This document shows, one piece after another, positions 35,905-48,400 of a stretch of 64,000 nt of DNA. The number at the start of each line of letters is the position of its first letter. Position 1 is the stretch's first letter. Source of the stretch: Luzula sylvatica. Taxonomy: Eukaryota; Streptophyta; Magnoliopsida; Poales; Juncaceae. Position numbers and translations under genes: made by a program. The stretch covers positions 73,853,087-73,917,086 of the forward strand of contig OX326956.1 in the NCBI GenBank assembly GCA_946800325.1. The letters are read 5' to 3'. The notes under the pieces were generated by a model. It worked only from the letters and a program-made list of their open reading frames with translations, made no database searches and was not told where the DNA came from.

Positions 35905-38900
35905 AAGTTACCATGTGATAATCTTTATATTCAATAATTCAGGATGAAATTACCAAAAAAACTGTATTTTCTGTTAATTCGGGTTCAAAATACATAATTT
36001 CCCAAATTCGTTCGCGCTGCTGTATTCCTCTCGCCGGGGCGAGCGATTTTGATATAAAAATGGTGCCATTTGGAGAAAGTATGAGAAATTTACAATGTGA
36101 TAATCTTCATATTCAATAATTCATGATGAAATTACAAAAAAAACTGTGTTTTTTGTTAATTCGGGTTCAAAATACGTAATTTCCCAAATTCGGCCGCTTT
36201 CCTGCATTCCTCTCGTCGAGGCGAGCGATTTTGATATAAAGATCGTGCCATTTGGAGAAATTATGAGAAAGTTACAATGTGATAATCTTTATATTCAATA
36301 ATTCAGGATGAAATTACCAAAAAAACTGTATTTTCTGTTAATTCGGGTTCAAAATACATAATTTCCCAAATTCGTTCGCGCTGCTGTATTCCTCTCGCCG
36401 GGGCGAGCGATTTTGATATAAAGATCGTGCCATTTGGAGAAAGTATGAGAAACTTACAATGTGATAATCTTCATATTCAATAATTCATGATGTAATTACA
36501 AAAAAAACTGTGTTTTTTGTTAATTCGGGTTCAAAATACGTAATTTCCCAAATTCGGCTGCGTTGCTGCATTCCTCTCATCGAGGCGAGCGATTTTGATA
36601 TAAAGATCGTGCCATTTGGAGAAAGTATGAGAAATTTACAATGTGATAATCTTCATATTCAATAATTCAGGATGAAATTACCAAAAAAACTGTATTTTCT
36701 GTTAATTCGGGTTCAAAATACATAATTTCCCAAATTCGTTCGCGCTGCTGCATTCCTCTCGTCGAGGCGAGCGATTTTGATATAAAAATCGTGCCATTTG
36801 GAGAAAGTGTGAGAAAGTTACAATGTGATAATCTTCATATTCAATAATTCAGGATGAAATTACCAAAAAAACTGTATTTTCTGTTAATTCGGGTTCAAAA
36901 TACATAATTTCCCAAATTCGTTCGCGCTGCTGTATTCCTCTCGCCGGGGCGAGTGATTTTGATATAAAAATCGTGCCATTTGGAGAAAGATTGAGAAAGC
37001 CACAATTGGACAATCTTCATATTCAATAATTCAAGAAGAAATTACAAAAAAACTGTGTTTTTTGTTAATTCGGGTTCAAAATACGTAATTTCCCAAATTC
37101 GACCGCGCTGCTGCATTCCTATCGTCGAGGCGAGCGATTTTGATATAAAGATCGTGCCATTTGGAGAAAGTATGAGAAAGTTACAATGTGATAATCTTTA
37201 TATTCAATAATTCAGGATGAAATTACCAAAAAAACTGTATTTTCTGTTAATTCGGGTTCAAAATACATAATTTCCCAAATTCGTTCGCGCAGCTGTATTC
37301 CTCTCGCCGGGACGAGCGATTTTGATATAAAAATCGTGCCATTTGGAGAAAGTATGAGAAAGTTACAATGTGATAATCTTCATATTCAATAATTCATGAT
37401 GAAATTACAAAAAAACTGTGTTTTTTGTTAATTCGGGTTCAAAATACGTAATTTCCCAAATTCGGCCGCGTTGCTGCATTCCTCTCGTCGAGGCGAGCGA
37501 TTTTGATATAAAGATCGTGCCATTTGGAGAAAGTATGAGAAAGTTACAATGTGATAATCTTTATATTCAATAATTCAGGATGAAATTACCAAAAAAACTG
37601 TATTTTCTGTTAATTCGGGTTCAAAATACATAATTTCCCAAATTCGTTCGCGACGCTGTATTCCTCTCGCCGGGGCGAGCGATTTTGATATAAAAATCGT
37701 GCCATTTGGAGAAAGTATGAGAAAGTTACAATGTGATAATCTTCATATTCAATAATTCATGATGAAATTACAAAAAAAACTGTGTTTTTTGTTAATTCGG
37801 GTTCAAAATACGTAATTTCCCAAATTCGGTCGCGATGCTGCATTCCTCTCGTCGAGGCGAGCGATTTTGATATAAAGATCGTGCCATTTGGAGAAAGTTT
37901 GAGAAAGTTACAATGTGATAATCTTTATATTCAATAATTCAGGATGAAATTACCAAAAAAACTGTATTTTCTGTTAATTCGGGTTCAAAATACATAATTT
38001 ACCAAATTCGTTCGCGCTGCTGTATTCCTCTCGCCGGGGCGAGCGATTTTGATATAAAGATCATGCCATTTGGAGAAAGTATGAGAAAGTTACAATGTGA
38101 TAATCTTCATATTCAATAATTCATGATGAAATTACAAAAAAAACTGTGTTTTTTGTTAATTCGGGTTCAAAATACGTAATTTCCCAAATTCGGCCGCGCT
38201 GCTACATTCCTCTCGTCGAGGCGAGCGATTTTGGTATAAAAATCGTGCCATTTGGAGAAAGTGTGAGAAAGTTACAATGTGATAATCTTCATATTCAATA
38301 ATTCAGGATGAAATTACCAAAAAAACTGTATTTTCTGTTAATTCGGGTTCAAAATACATAATTTCCCAAATTCGTTCGCGCTGCTGTATTCCTCTCGCCG
38401 GGGCGAGCGATTTTGATATAAAAATCGTGCCATTTGGAGAAAGATTGAGAAACCCACAATTGGACAATCTTCATATTCAATAATTCAAGAAGAAATTACA
38501 AAAAAAACTGTGTTTTTTGTTAATTCGGGTTCAAAATACGTAATTTCCCAAATTCGACCGCGCTGCTGCATTCCTCTCGTCGAGGCGAGCGATTTTGATA
38601 TAAAGATCGTGCCATTTGGAGAAAGTATGAGAAAGTTACAATGTGATAATCTTTATATTCAATAATTCAGGATGAAATTACCAAAAAAACTGTATTTTCT
38701 GTTAATTCGGGTTCAAAATACATAATTTCCCAAATTCGTTCGCGGTGCTGTATTCCTCTCGCCGGGACGAGCGATTTTGATATAAAAATCGTGCCATTTG
38801 GAGAAAGTATGAGAAAGTTACAATGTGATAATCTTCATATTCAATAATTCATGATGAAATTACAAAAAAAACTGTGTTTTTTGTTAATTCGGGTTTAAAA

Positions 38901-40389
38901 TACGTAATTTCCCAAATTCGGCCGCGCTGCTGCATTCCTCTCGTCGAGGCGAGCGATTTTGATATAAAGATCGTGCCATTTGGAGAAAGTATGAGAAAGT
39001 TACCATGTGATAATCTTTATATTCAATAATTCAGGATGAAATTACCAAAAAAATTGTATTTTCTGTTAATTCGGGTTCAAAATACATAATTTCCCAAATT
39101 CGTTCGCGCTGCTGTATTCCTCTCGCCGGGGCGAGCGATTTTGATATAAAAATCGTGCCATTTGGAGAAAGTATGAGAAAGTTACAATGTGATAATCTTC
39201 ATATTCAATAATTCATGATGAAATTACAAAAAAAACTGTGTTTTTTGTTAATTCGGGTTCAAAATACGTAATTTCCCAAATTCGGCCGCGTTGCTGCATT
39301 CCTCTCGTCGAGGCGAGCGATTTTGATATAAAGATCGTGCCATTTGGAGAAAGTATGAGAAAGTTACAATGTGATAATCTTCATATTCAATAATTCAGGA
39401 TGAAATTACCAAAAAAACTGTATTTTCTGTTAATTCGGGTTCAAATTACATAATTTCCCAAATTCGTTAGCGCTGGTGTATTCCTCTCGCCGGGGCGAGC
39501 GATTTTGATATAAAAATCGTGCCATTTGGAGAAAGATTGAGAAATCCACAATTGGACAATCTTCATATTCAATAATTCAAGAAGAAATTACAAAAAAAAC
39601 TGTGTTTTTTGTTAATTCGGGTTCAAAATACGTAATTTCCCAAATTCGACCGCGCTGCTGCATTCCTCTCGTCGAGGCGAGCGATTTTGATATAAAGATC
39701 GTGCCATTTGGAGAAAGTATGAGAAAGTTACAGTGTGATAATCTTTATATTCAATAATTCAGGATGAAATTACCAAAAAAACAGTATTTTCTGTTAATTC
39801 GGGTTCAAAATACATAATTTCCCAAATTCGTTCGCGCTGCTGTATTCCTCTCGCCGGGGTGAACGATTTTGATATAAAAATCGTGCCATTTGGAGAAAGT
39901 ATGAGAAAGTTACAATGTGATAATCTTCATATTCAATAATTCATAATGAAATTACAAAAAAAACTGTGTTTTTTGTTAATTCGGGTTCAAAATACGTAAT
40001 TTCCCAAATTCGGCCGCGTTGCTGCATTCCTCTCGTCGAGACGAGCGATTTTGATATAAAGATCGTGCCATTTGGAGAAAGTATGAGAAAGTTACAATGT
40101 GATAATCTTTATATTCAATAATCCAGGATGAAATTACCAAAAAAATTGTATTTTCTGTTAATTCGGGTTCAAAATACAAAATTTCCCAAATTCGTTCGCG
40201 CTGCTGTATTCCTCTCGCCGGGACGAGCGATTTTGATATAAAAATCGTGCCATTTGGAGAAAGTATGAGAAAGTTACAATGTGATAATCTTTATATTCAA
40301 TAATTCAGGATGAAATTACCAAAAAAACTGTATTTTCTGTTAATTCGGGTTCAAAATACATAATTTCCCAAATTCGTTCGCGCTGCTGT
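35905..40389 (+). repeat. Mixed satellite with A-A break and B/A chimera
   Basis: Contains the last GCTTTCCTGC marker near 36189 and an A-A adjacency at 36570/36752. The chimeric monomer 40208-40389 has a B head (GCCGGGACG, AAAAATCG) joined to an A body and tail, followed by B at 40390. This is the last register break in the window. CTGGTG and AAATCC variants fade out around 39.5 kb. Confidence 0.7.
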
Positions 40390-43300
40390 ATTCCTCTCGC
40401 CGGGGCGAGCGATTTTGATATAAAAATCGTGCCATTTGGAGAAAGATTGAGAAAGCCACAATTGGACAATCTTCATATTCAATAATTCAAGATGAAATTA
40501 CAAAAAAAACTGTGTTTTTTATTAATTCGGGTTCAAAATACGTAATTTCCCAAATTCGACCGCGCTGCTGCATTCCTCTCGTCGAGACGAGCGATTTTGA
40601 TATAAAGATCGTGCCATTTGGAGAAAGTATGAGAAAGTTACAATGTGATAATCTTCATATTCAATAATTCAGGATGAAATTACCAAAAAAAGAGTATTTT
40701 CTGTTAATTCGGGTCCAAAATACATAATTTCCTAAATTCGTTCCCGCAGCTGTATTCCTCTCGCCGGGGCGAGCGATTTTGATATAAAAATCGTGCCATT
40801 TGGAGAAAGTATGAGAAAGTTACAATGTGATAATCTTCATATTCAATAATTCATGATGAAATTACAAAAAAAACTGTGTTTTTTGTTAATTCGGGTTCAA
40901 AATACGTAATTTCCCAAATTCGGCCGCGCTGCTGCATTCCTCTCGTCGAGGCGAACGATTTTGATATAAAAATCGTGCCATTTGGAGAAAGTGTGAGAAA
41001 GTTACAATATGATAATCTTCATATTCAATAATTCAGGATGAAATTACCAAAAAAACTGTATTTTCTGTTAATTCGGGTTCAAAATACATAATTTCCCAAA
41101 TTCGTTCGCGCTGCTGTATTCCTCTCGCCGGGGCGAGCGATTTTGATATAAAAATCGTGCCATTTGGAGAAAGATTGAGAAAGCCACAATTGGACAATCT
41201 TCATATTCAATAATTCAAGAAGAAATTCCAAAAAAAACTGTGTTTTTTGTTAATTCGGGTTCAAAATACGTAATTTCCTAATTCGGCCGCGCTACTGCAT
41301 TCCTCTCGTCGAGGCGAACGATTTTGATATAAAGATCGTGCCATTTGGAGAAAGTATGAGAAAGTTACAATGTGATAATCTTCATATTCAATAATTCAGG
41401 ATGAAATTACCAAAAAAACTGTATTTTCTGTTAATTCGGGTTCAAAATACATAATTTCCCAAATTCGTTCGCGCTGCTGTATTCCTCTCGCCGGGGCGAG
41501 CGATTTTGATATAAAAATCGTGCCATTTGGAGAAAGATTGTGAAAGCCACAATTGGACAATCTTCATATTCAATAATTCATGATGAAATTACACAAAAAA
41601 CTGTGTTTTTTGTTAATTCGGGTTCAAAATACGTAATTTTCCAAATTCGGCCGCGATGCTGCATTCCTCTCGTCGAGGCGAGCGATTTTGATATAAAGAT
41701 CGTGCCATTTGGAGAAAGTATGAGAAAGTTACAATGTGATAATCTTCATATTCAATAATTCATGATGAAATTACCAAAAAAACTGTATTTTCTGTTAAAT
41801 CGGGTTCAAAATACATAATTTCCCAAATTCGTTCGCGCAGCTGTATTCCTCTCGCCGGGGCGAACGATTTAGATATAAAAATCGTGCCATTTGGTGAAAT
41901 ATTGAGAAAACCACAATTGGACAATCTTCATATTCAATAATTCAAGAAGAAATTACAAAAAAAACTGTGTTTTTTGTTAATTCGGGTTCAAAATACGTAA
42001 TTTCCCAAATTCGGTCGAGATGCTGCATTCCTCTCGTCGAGGCGAGCGATTTTGATATAAAGATCGTGCCATTTGGAGAAAGTATGAGAAAGTTACAATG
42101 TGATAATCTTCATATTCAATAATTCAGGATGAAATTACCAAAAAAAACTGTATTTTCTGTTAATTCGGGTTCAAAATACATAATTTCCCAAATTCGTTCG
42201 CGCTGCTGTTTTCCTCTCGCCGGGGCGAGCGATTTTGATATAAAAATCGTGCCATTTGGAGAAAGATTGAGAAAGCCACAATTGGACAATCTTCATATTC
42301 AATAATTCAAGAAGAAATTACAAAAAAAACTGTGTTTTTTGTTAATTCGGGTTCAAAATACGTAACATCCAAAATTCTGCCGCGCTGCTGCATTCCTCTC
42401 GTCGAGACGAGCGATTTTGATATAAAGATCGTGCCATTTGGAGAAAGTATGAGAAAGTTACAATGTGATAATCTTCATATTCAATCATTCAGGATGAAAT
42501 TACCAAAAAAACTGTATTTTCTGTTAATTCGGGTTCAAAATACATAATTTCCCAAATTCGTTCGCGCTGCTGTATTCCTCTCGCCGGGGCGAGCGATTTT
42601 GATATAAAAATCGTGCCATTTGGAGAAAGATTGAGAAAGCCACAATTGGACAATCATCATATTCAATAATTCAAGAAGAAATTACAAAAAAAACTGTGTT
42701 TTTTGTTAATTCGGGTTCAAAATACGTAATTTCCCAAATTCGGCCGCGCTGCTGCATTCCTCTCGTCGAGGCGAGCGATTTTGATATAAAGATCGTGCCA
42801 TTTGGAGAAAGTATGAGAAAGTTACAATGTTATAATCTTTATATTCAATAATTCAGGATGAAATTACCAAAAAAACTGTATTTTCTGTTAATTCGGGTTC
42901 AAAATACATAATTTCCCAAATTCGTTCACGCTGCTGTATTCCTCTCGCCGGGACGAGCGATTTTGATATAAAAATCGTGCCATTTGGAGAAAGATTGAGA
43001 AAGCCACAATTGGACAATCTTCATATTCAATAATTCAAGAAGAAATTACAAAAAAAACTGTGTTTTTTGTTAATTCGGGTTCAAAATACGTAATTTCCCA
43101 AATTCGACCGCGCTGCTGCATTCCTCTCGTCGAGGCGAGCGATTTTGATATAAAGATCGTGCCATTTGGAGAAAGTATGAGAAATTTACAATGTGATAAT
43201 CTTCATATTCAATAATTCAGGATGAAATTACCCAAAAAATTGTATTTTCTGTTAATTCGGGTCCAAAATACATAATTTCCTAAATTCGTTCGCGGTGCTG

Positions 43301-45480
43301 TATTCCTCTCGCCGGGGCGAGCGATTTTGATATAAAAATCGTGCCATTTGGAGAAAGTATGAGAAAGTTACAATGTGATAATCTTCATATTCAATAATTC
43401 ATGATGAAATTACACAAAAAACTGTGTTTTTTGTTAATTCGGGTTCAAAATACGTAATTTCCCAAATTCGGCCGCGATACTGTATTCCTCTCGTCGAGGC
43501 GAGCGATTTTGATATAAAGATCGTGCCATTTGGAGAAAGTATGAGAAAGTTACAATGTGATAATCTTCATATTCAATAATTCATGATGAAATTACCAAAA
43601 AAACTGTATTTTCTGTTAAATCGGGTTCAAAATACATAATTTCCCAAATTCGTTCGCGCAGCTGTATTCCTCTCGCCGGGGCGAACGATTTTGATATAAA
43701 AATCGTGCCATTTGGAGAAAGATTGAGAAAGCCACAATTGGACAATCTTCATATTCAATAATTCAAGAAGAAATTCCAAAAAAAACTGTGTTTTTTGTTA
43801 ATTCGGGTTCAAAATACGTAATTTCCGAAATTCGGCCGCGCTGCTGCATTCCTCTCGTCGAGGCGAGCGATTTTGATATAAAGATCGTGCCATTTGGAGA
43901 AAGTATGAGAAAGTTACAATGTGATAATCTTCATATTCAATAATTCAGGATGAAATTACCAAAAAAACTGTATTTTCTGTTAATTCGGGTTCAAGATACA
44001 TAATTTCCCAAATTCGTTCGCGCTGCTGTATTCCTCTCGCCGGGACGAGCGATTTTGATATAAAAATCGTGCCATTTGGAGGAAGATTGTGAAAGCCACA
44101 ATTGGACAATCTTCATATTCAATAATTCAAGAAGAAATTACAAAAAAAACTGTGTTTTTTGTTAATTCGGGTTCAAAATACGTAATTTCCCAAATTCGGT
44201 CGCGCTGCTGCATTCCTCTCGTCGAGGCGAGCGATTTTGATATAAAGATCGTGCCATTTGGAGAAAGTATGAGAAAGTTACAATGTGATAATCTTCATAT
44301 TCAATAATTCATGATGAAATTACCAAAAAAACTGTATTTTCTGTTAATTCGGGTTCAAAATACATAATTTCCCAAATTCGTTCGCGCTGCTGTATTCCTC
44401 TCGCCGGGGCGAGCGATTTTGATATAAAAATCGTGCCATTTGGAGAAAGATTGAGAAAGCCACAATTGGACAATCTTCATATTCAATAATTCAAGAAGAA
44501 ATTACAAAAAAAACTGTGTTTTTTGTTAATTCTGGTTCAAAATACGTAATTTCCCAAATTCGGCCGCGATGCTGCATTCCTCTCGTCGAGGCGAGCGATT
44601 TTGATATAAAGATCGTGCCATTTGGAGAAAGTATGAGAAAGTTACAATGTGATAATCTTCATATTCAATAATTCAGGATGAAATTACCAAAAAAACTGTA
44701 TTTTCTGTTAAATCGGGTTCAAAATACATAATTTCCCAAATTCGTTCGCGCAGCTGTATTCCTCTCGCCGGGGCGAGCGATTTTGATATAAAAATCGTGC
44801 CATTTGGAGAAAGATTGAGAAAGCCACAATTGGACAATCTTCATATTCAATAATTCAAGACGAAATTACAAAAAAAACTGTGTTTTTTGTTAATTCGGGT
44901 TCAAAATACGTAATTTCCCAAATTCGGCCGCGGTGCTGCATTCCTCTCGTCGAAGCGAGCGATTTTGATATAAAGATCGTGCCATTTGGAGATAGTATGA
45001 GAAAGTTACAATGTGATAATCTTCATATTCAATAATTCAGGATGAAATTACCAAAAAAACTGTATTTTCTGTTAATTCGGGTTCAAAATACATAATTTCC
45101 CAAATTCGTTCGCGCTGCTGTATTCCTCTCGCCGGGACGAGCGATTTTGATATAAAAATCGTGCCATTTGGAGAAAGATTGAGAAAGCCACAATTGGACA
45201 ATCTTCATATTCAATAATTCAAGAAGAAATTACAAAAAACTGTGTTTTTTGTTAATTCGGGTTCAAAATACGTAATTTCCCAAATTCGGCCGCGTTGCTG
45301 CATTCCTCTCGTCGAGGCGAGCGATTTTGATATAAAGATCGTGCTATTTGGAGAAAGTATGAGAAAGTTACAATGTGATATTCTTCATATTCAATAATTC
45401 AGGATGAAATTACCAAAAAAACTGTATTTTCTGTTAAATCGGGTTCAAAATACATAATTTCCCAAATTCGTTCGCGCAGC
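40390..45480 (+). repeat. Strict A-B dimers with TTAAATCGGG variant
   Basis: Regular alternation begins here and holds to the window end. New lineage variants appear: A tails with TTAAATCGGG (first near 41796), B heads with GGCGAACG, B bodies with AGAAAACC, CAAGACGAAATT, and the A pair GTCGAAGCG with GGAGATAGTATG. The variants abundant at 15-36 kb (GCTTTCC, CTGGTG, ATATAACG) are not seen. Confidence 0.75.
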
Positions 45481-48400
45481 TGTATTCCTCTCGCCGGGGC
45501 GAGCGATTTTGATATAAAAATCGTGCCATTTGGTGAAAGATTGAGAAAACCACAATTGGACAATCTTCATATTCAATAATTCAAGAAGAAATTACAAAAA
45601 AAACTGTGTTTTTTGTTTATTCGGGTTCAAAATACGTAATTTCCCAAATTCGGCCGCGATGCTGCATTCCTCTCGTCGAAGCGAGCGATTTTGATATAAA
45701 GATCGTGCCATTTGGAGAAAGTATGAGAAAGTTACAATGTGATATTCTTCATATTCAATAATTCAGGATGAAATTACCAAAAAAACTGTATTTTCTGTTA
45801 AATCGGGTTCAAAATACATAATTTCCGAAATTCGTTCGCGCAGCTGTATTCCTCTCGCCGGGGCGAGCGATTTTGATATAAAAATCGTGCCATTTGGAGA
45901 AAGATTGAGAAAGCCACAATTGGACAATCTTCATATTCAATAATTCAAGACGAAATTACAAAAAAAACTGTGTTTTTTGTTAATTCGGGTTCAAAATACG
46001 TAATTTCCCAAATTCGGCCGCGATGCTGCATTCCTCTCGTCGAAGCGAGCGATTTTGATATAAAGATCGTGCCATTTGGAGATAGTATGAGAAAGTTACA
46101 ATGTGATAATCTTCATATTCAATAATTCAGGATGAAATTACCAAAAAAACTGTATTTTCTGTTAATTCGGGTTCAAAATACATAATTTCCCAAATTCGTT
46201 CACGCTGCTGTATTCCTCTCGCCGGGACGAGCGATTTTGATATAAAAATCGTGCCATTTGGAGAAAGATTGAGAAAGCCACAATTGGACAATCTTCATAT
46301 TCAATAATTCAAGAAGAAATTACAAAAAAAACTGTGTTTTTTGTTAATTCGGGTTCAAAATACGTAATTTCCCAAATTCGACCGCGCTGCTGCATTCCTC
46401 TCGTCGAGGTGAGCGATTTTGATATAAAGATCGTGCCATTTGGAGAAAGTATGAGAAATTTACAATGTGATAATCTTCATATTTAATAATCCAGGATGAA
46501 ATTACCAAAAAAACTGTATTTTCTGTTAATTCGGGTCCAAAATACATAATTTCCTAAATTTGTTCGCGCTGCTGTATTCCTCTCGCCGGGGCGAGCGATT
46601 TTGATATAAAAATCGTGCCATTTGGAGAAAGTATGAGAAAGTTACAATGTGATAATCTTCATATTCAATAATTCGTGATGAAATTACACAAAAAACTGTG
46701 TTTTTTGTTAATTCGGGTCCAAAATACGTAATTTCCCAAATTCGGTCGAGCTGCTGCATTCCTCTCGTCGAGGCGAGCGATTTTGATATAAAGATCGTGC
46801 CATTTGGATAAAGTATGAGAAAGTTACAATGTGATAATCTTCATATTCAATAATTCATGATGAAATTACCAAAAAAACTGTATTTTCTGTTAATTCGGGT
46901 ACAAAATACATAATTTCCCAAATTCGTTCGCGCTGCTGTATTCCTCTCGCCGGGGCGAGCGATTTTGATATAAAAATCGTGCCATTTGGAGAAAGATTGA
47001 GAAAGCCACAATTGGACAATCTTCATATTCAATAATTCAAGAAGAAATTACAAAAAAAACTGTGTTTTTTGTTAATTCTGGTTCAAAATACGTAATTTCC
47101 AAAATTCGGCCGCGCTGCTGCATTCCTCTCGTCGAGGCGAGCGATTTTGATATAAAGATCGTGCCATTTGGAGAAAGTATGACAAAGTTACAATGTGATA
47201 ATCTTCATATTCAATAATTCAGGATGAAATTACCAAAAAAACTGTATTTTCTGTTAAATCGGGTTCAAAATACATAATTTCCCAAATTCGTTCGCGCAGC
47301 TGTATTCCTCTCGCCGGGGCGAGCGATTTTGATATAAAAATCGTGCCATTTGGAGAAAGATTGAGAAAGCCACAATTGGACAATCTTCATATTCAATAAT
47401 TCAAGACGAAATTACAAAAAAAACTGTGTTTTTTGTTAATTCGGGGTTCAAAATACGTAATTTCCCAAATTCGGCCGCGCTGCTGCATTCCTCTCGTCGA
47501 AGCGAGCGATTTTGATATAAAGATCGTGCCATTTGGAGATAGTATGAGAAAGTTACAATGTGATAATCTTCATATTCAATAATTCAGGATGAAATTACCA
47601 AAAAAACTGTATTTTCTGTTAATTCGGGTTCAAAATACATAATTTCCCAAATTCGTTCGCGCTGCTGTATTCCTCTCGCCGGGACGAGCGATTTTGATAT
47701 AAAAATCGTGCCATTTGGAGAAAGATTGAGAAAGCCACAATTGGACAATCTTCATATTCAATAATTCAAGAAGAAATTACAAAAAACTGTGTTTTTTGTT
47801 AATTCGGGTTCAAAATACGTAATTTCCCAAATTCGGCCGCGTTGGTGCATTCCTCTCGTCGAGGCGAGCGATTTTGATATAAAGATCGTGCTATTTGGAG
47901 AAAGTATGAGAAAGTTACAATGTGATATTCTTCATATTCAATAATTCAGGATGAAATTACCAAAAAAACTGTATTTTCTGTTAAATCGGGTTCAAAATAC
48001 ATAATTTCCCAAATTCGTTCGCGCAGCTGTATTCCTCTCGCCGGGGCGACCGATTTTGATATAAAAATCGTGCCATTTGGAGAAAGATTGAGATAGCCAC
48101 AATTGGACAATCTTCATATTCAATAATTCAAGAAGAAATTACAAAAAACTGTGTTTTTTGTTAATTCGGGTTCAAAATACGTAATTTCCCAAATTCGGCC
48201 GCGTTGATGCATTCCTCTCGTCGAGGCGAGCGATTTTGATATAAAGATCGTGCTATTTGGAGAAAGTATGAGAAAGTTACAATGTGATATTCTTCATATT
48301 CAATAATTCAGGATGAAATTACCAAAAAAACTGTATTTTCTGTTAATTCGGGTTCAAAATACATAATTTTCCAAATTCGTTCACGCTGCTGTATTCCTCT

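Noticed and set aside
46344..47032. Minus-strand open reading frames of 61-77 codons, repeated at 49980-50668, and one of 99 codons at 20334-20633
   Set aside because: The exact 3,636 bp spacing simply reflects the tandem duplication, and the longest one results from a chance loss of stops by small indels in the A-run region. They resemble no protein I recognise.
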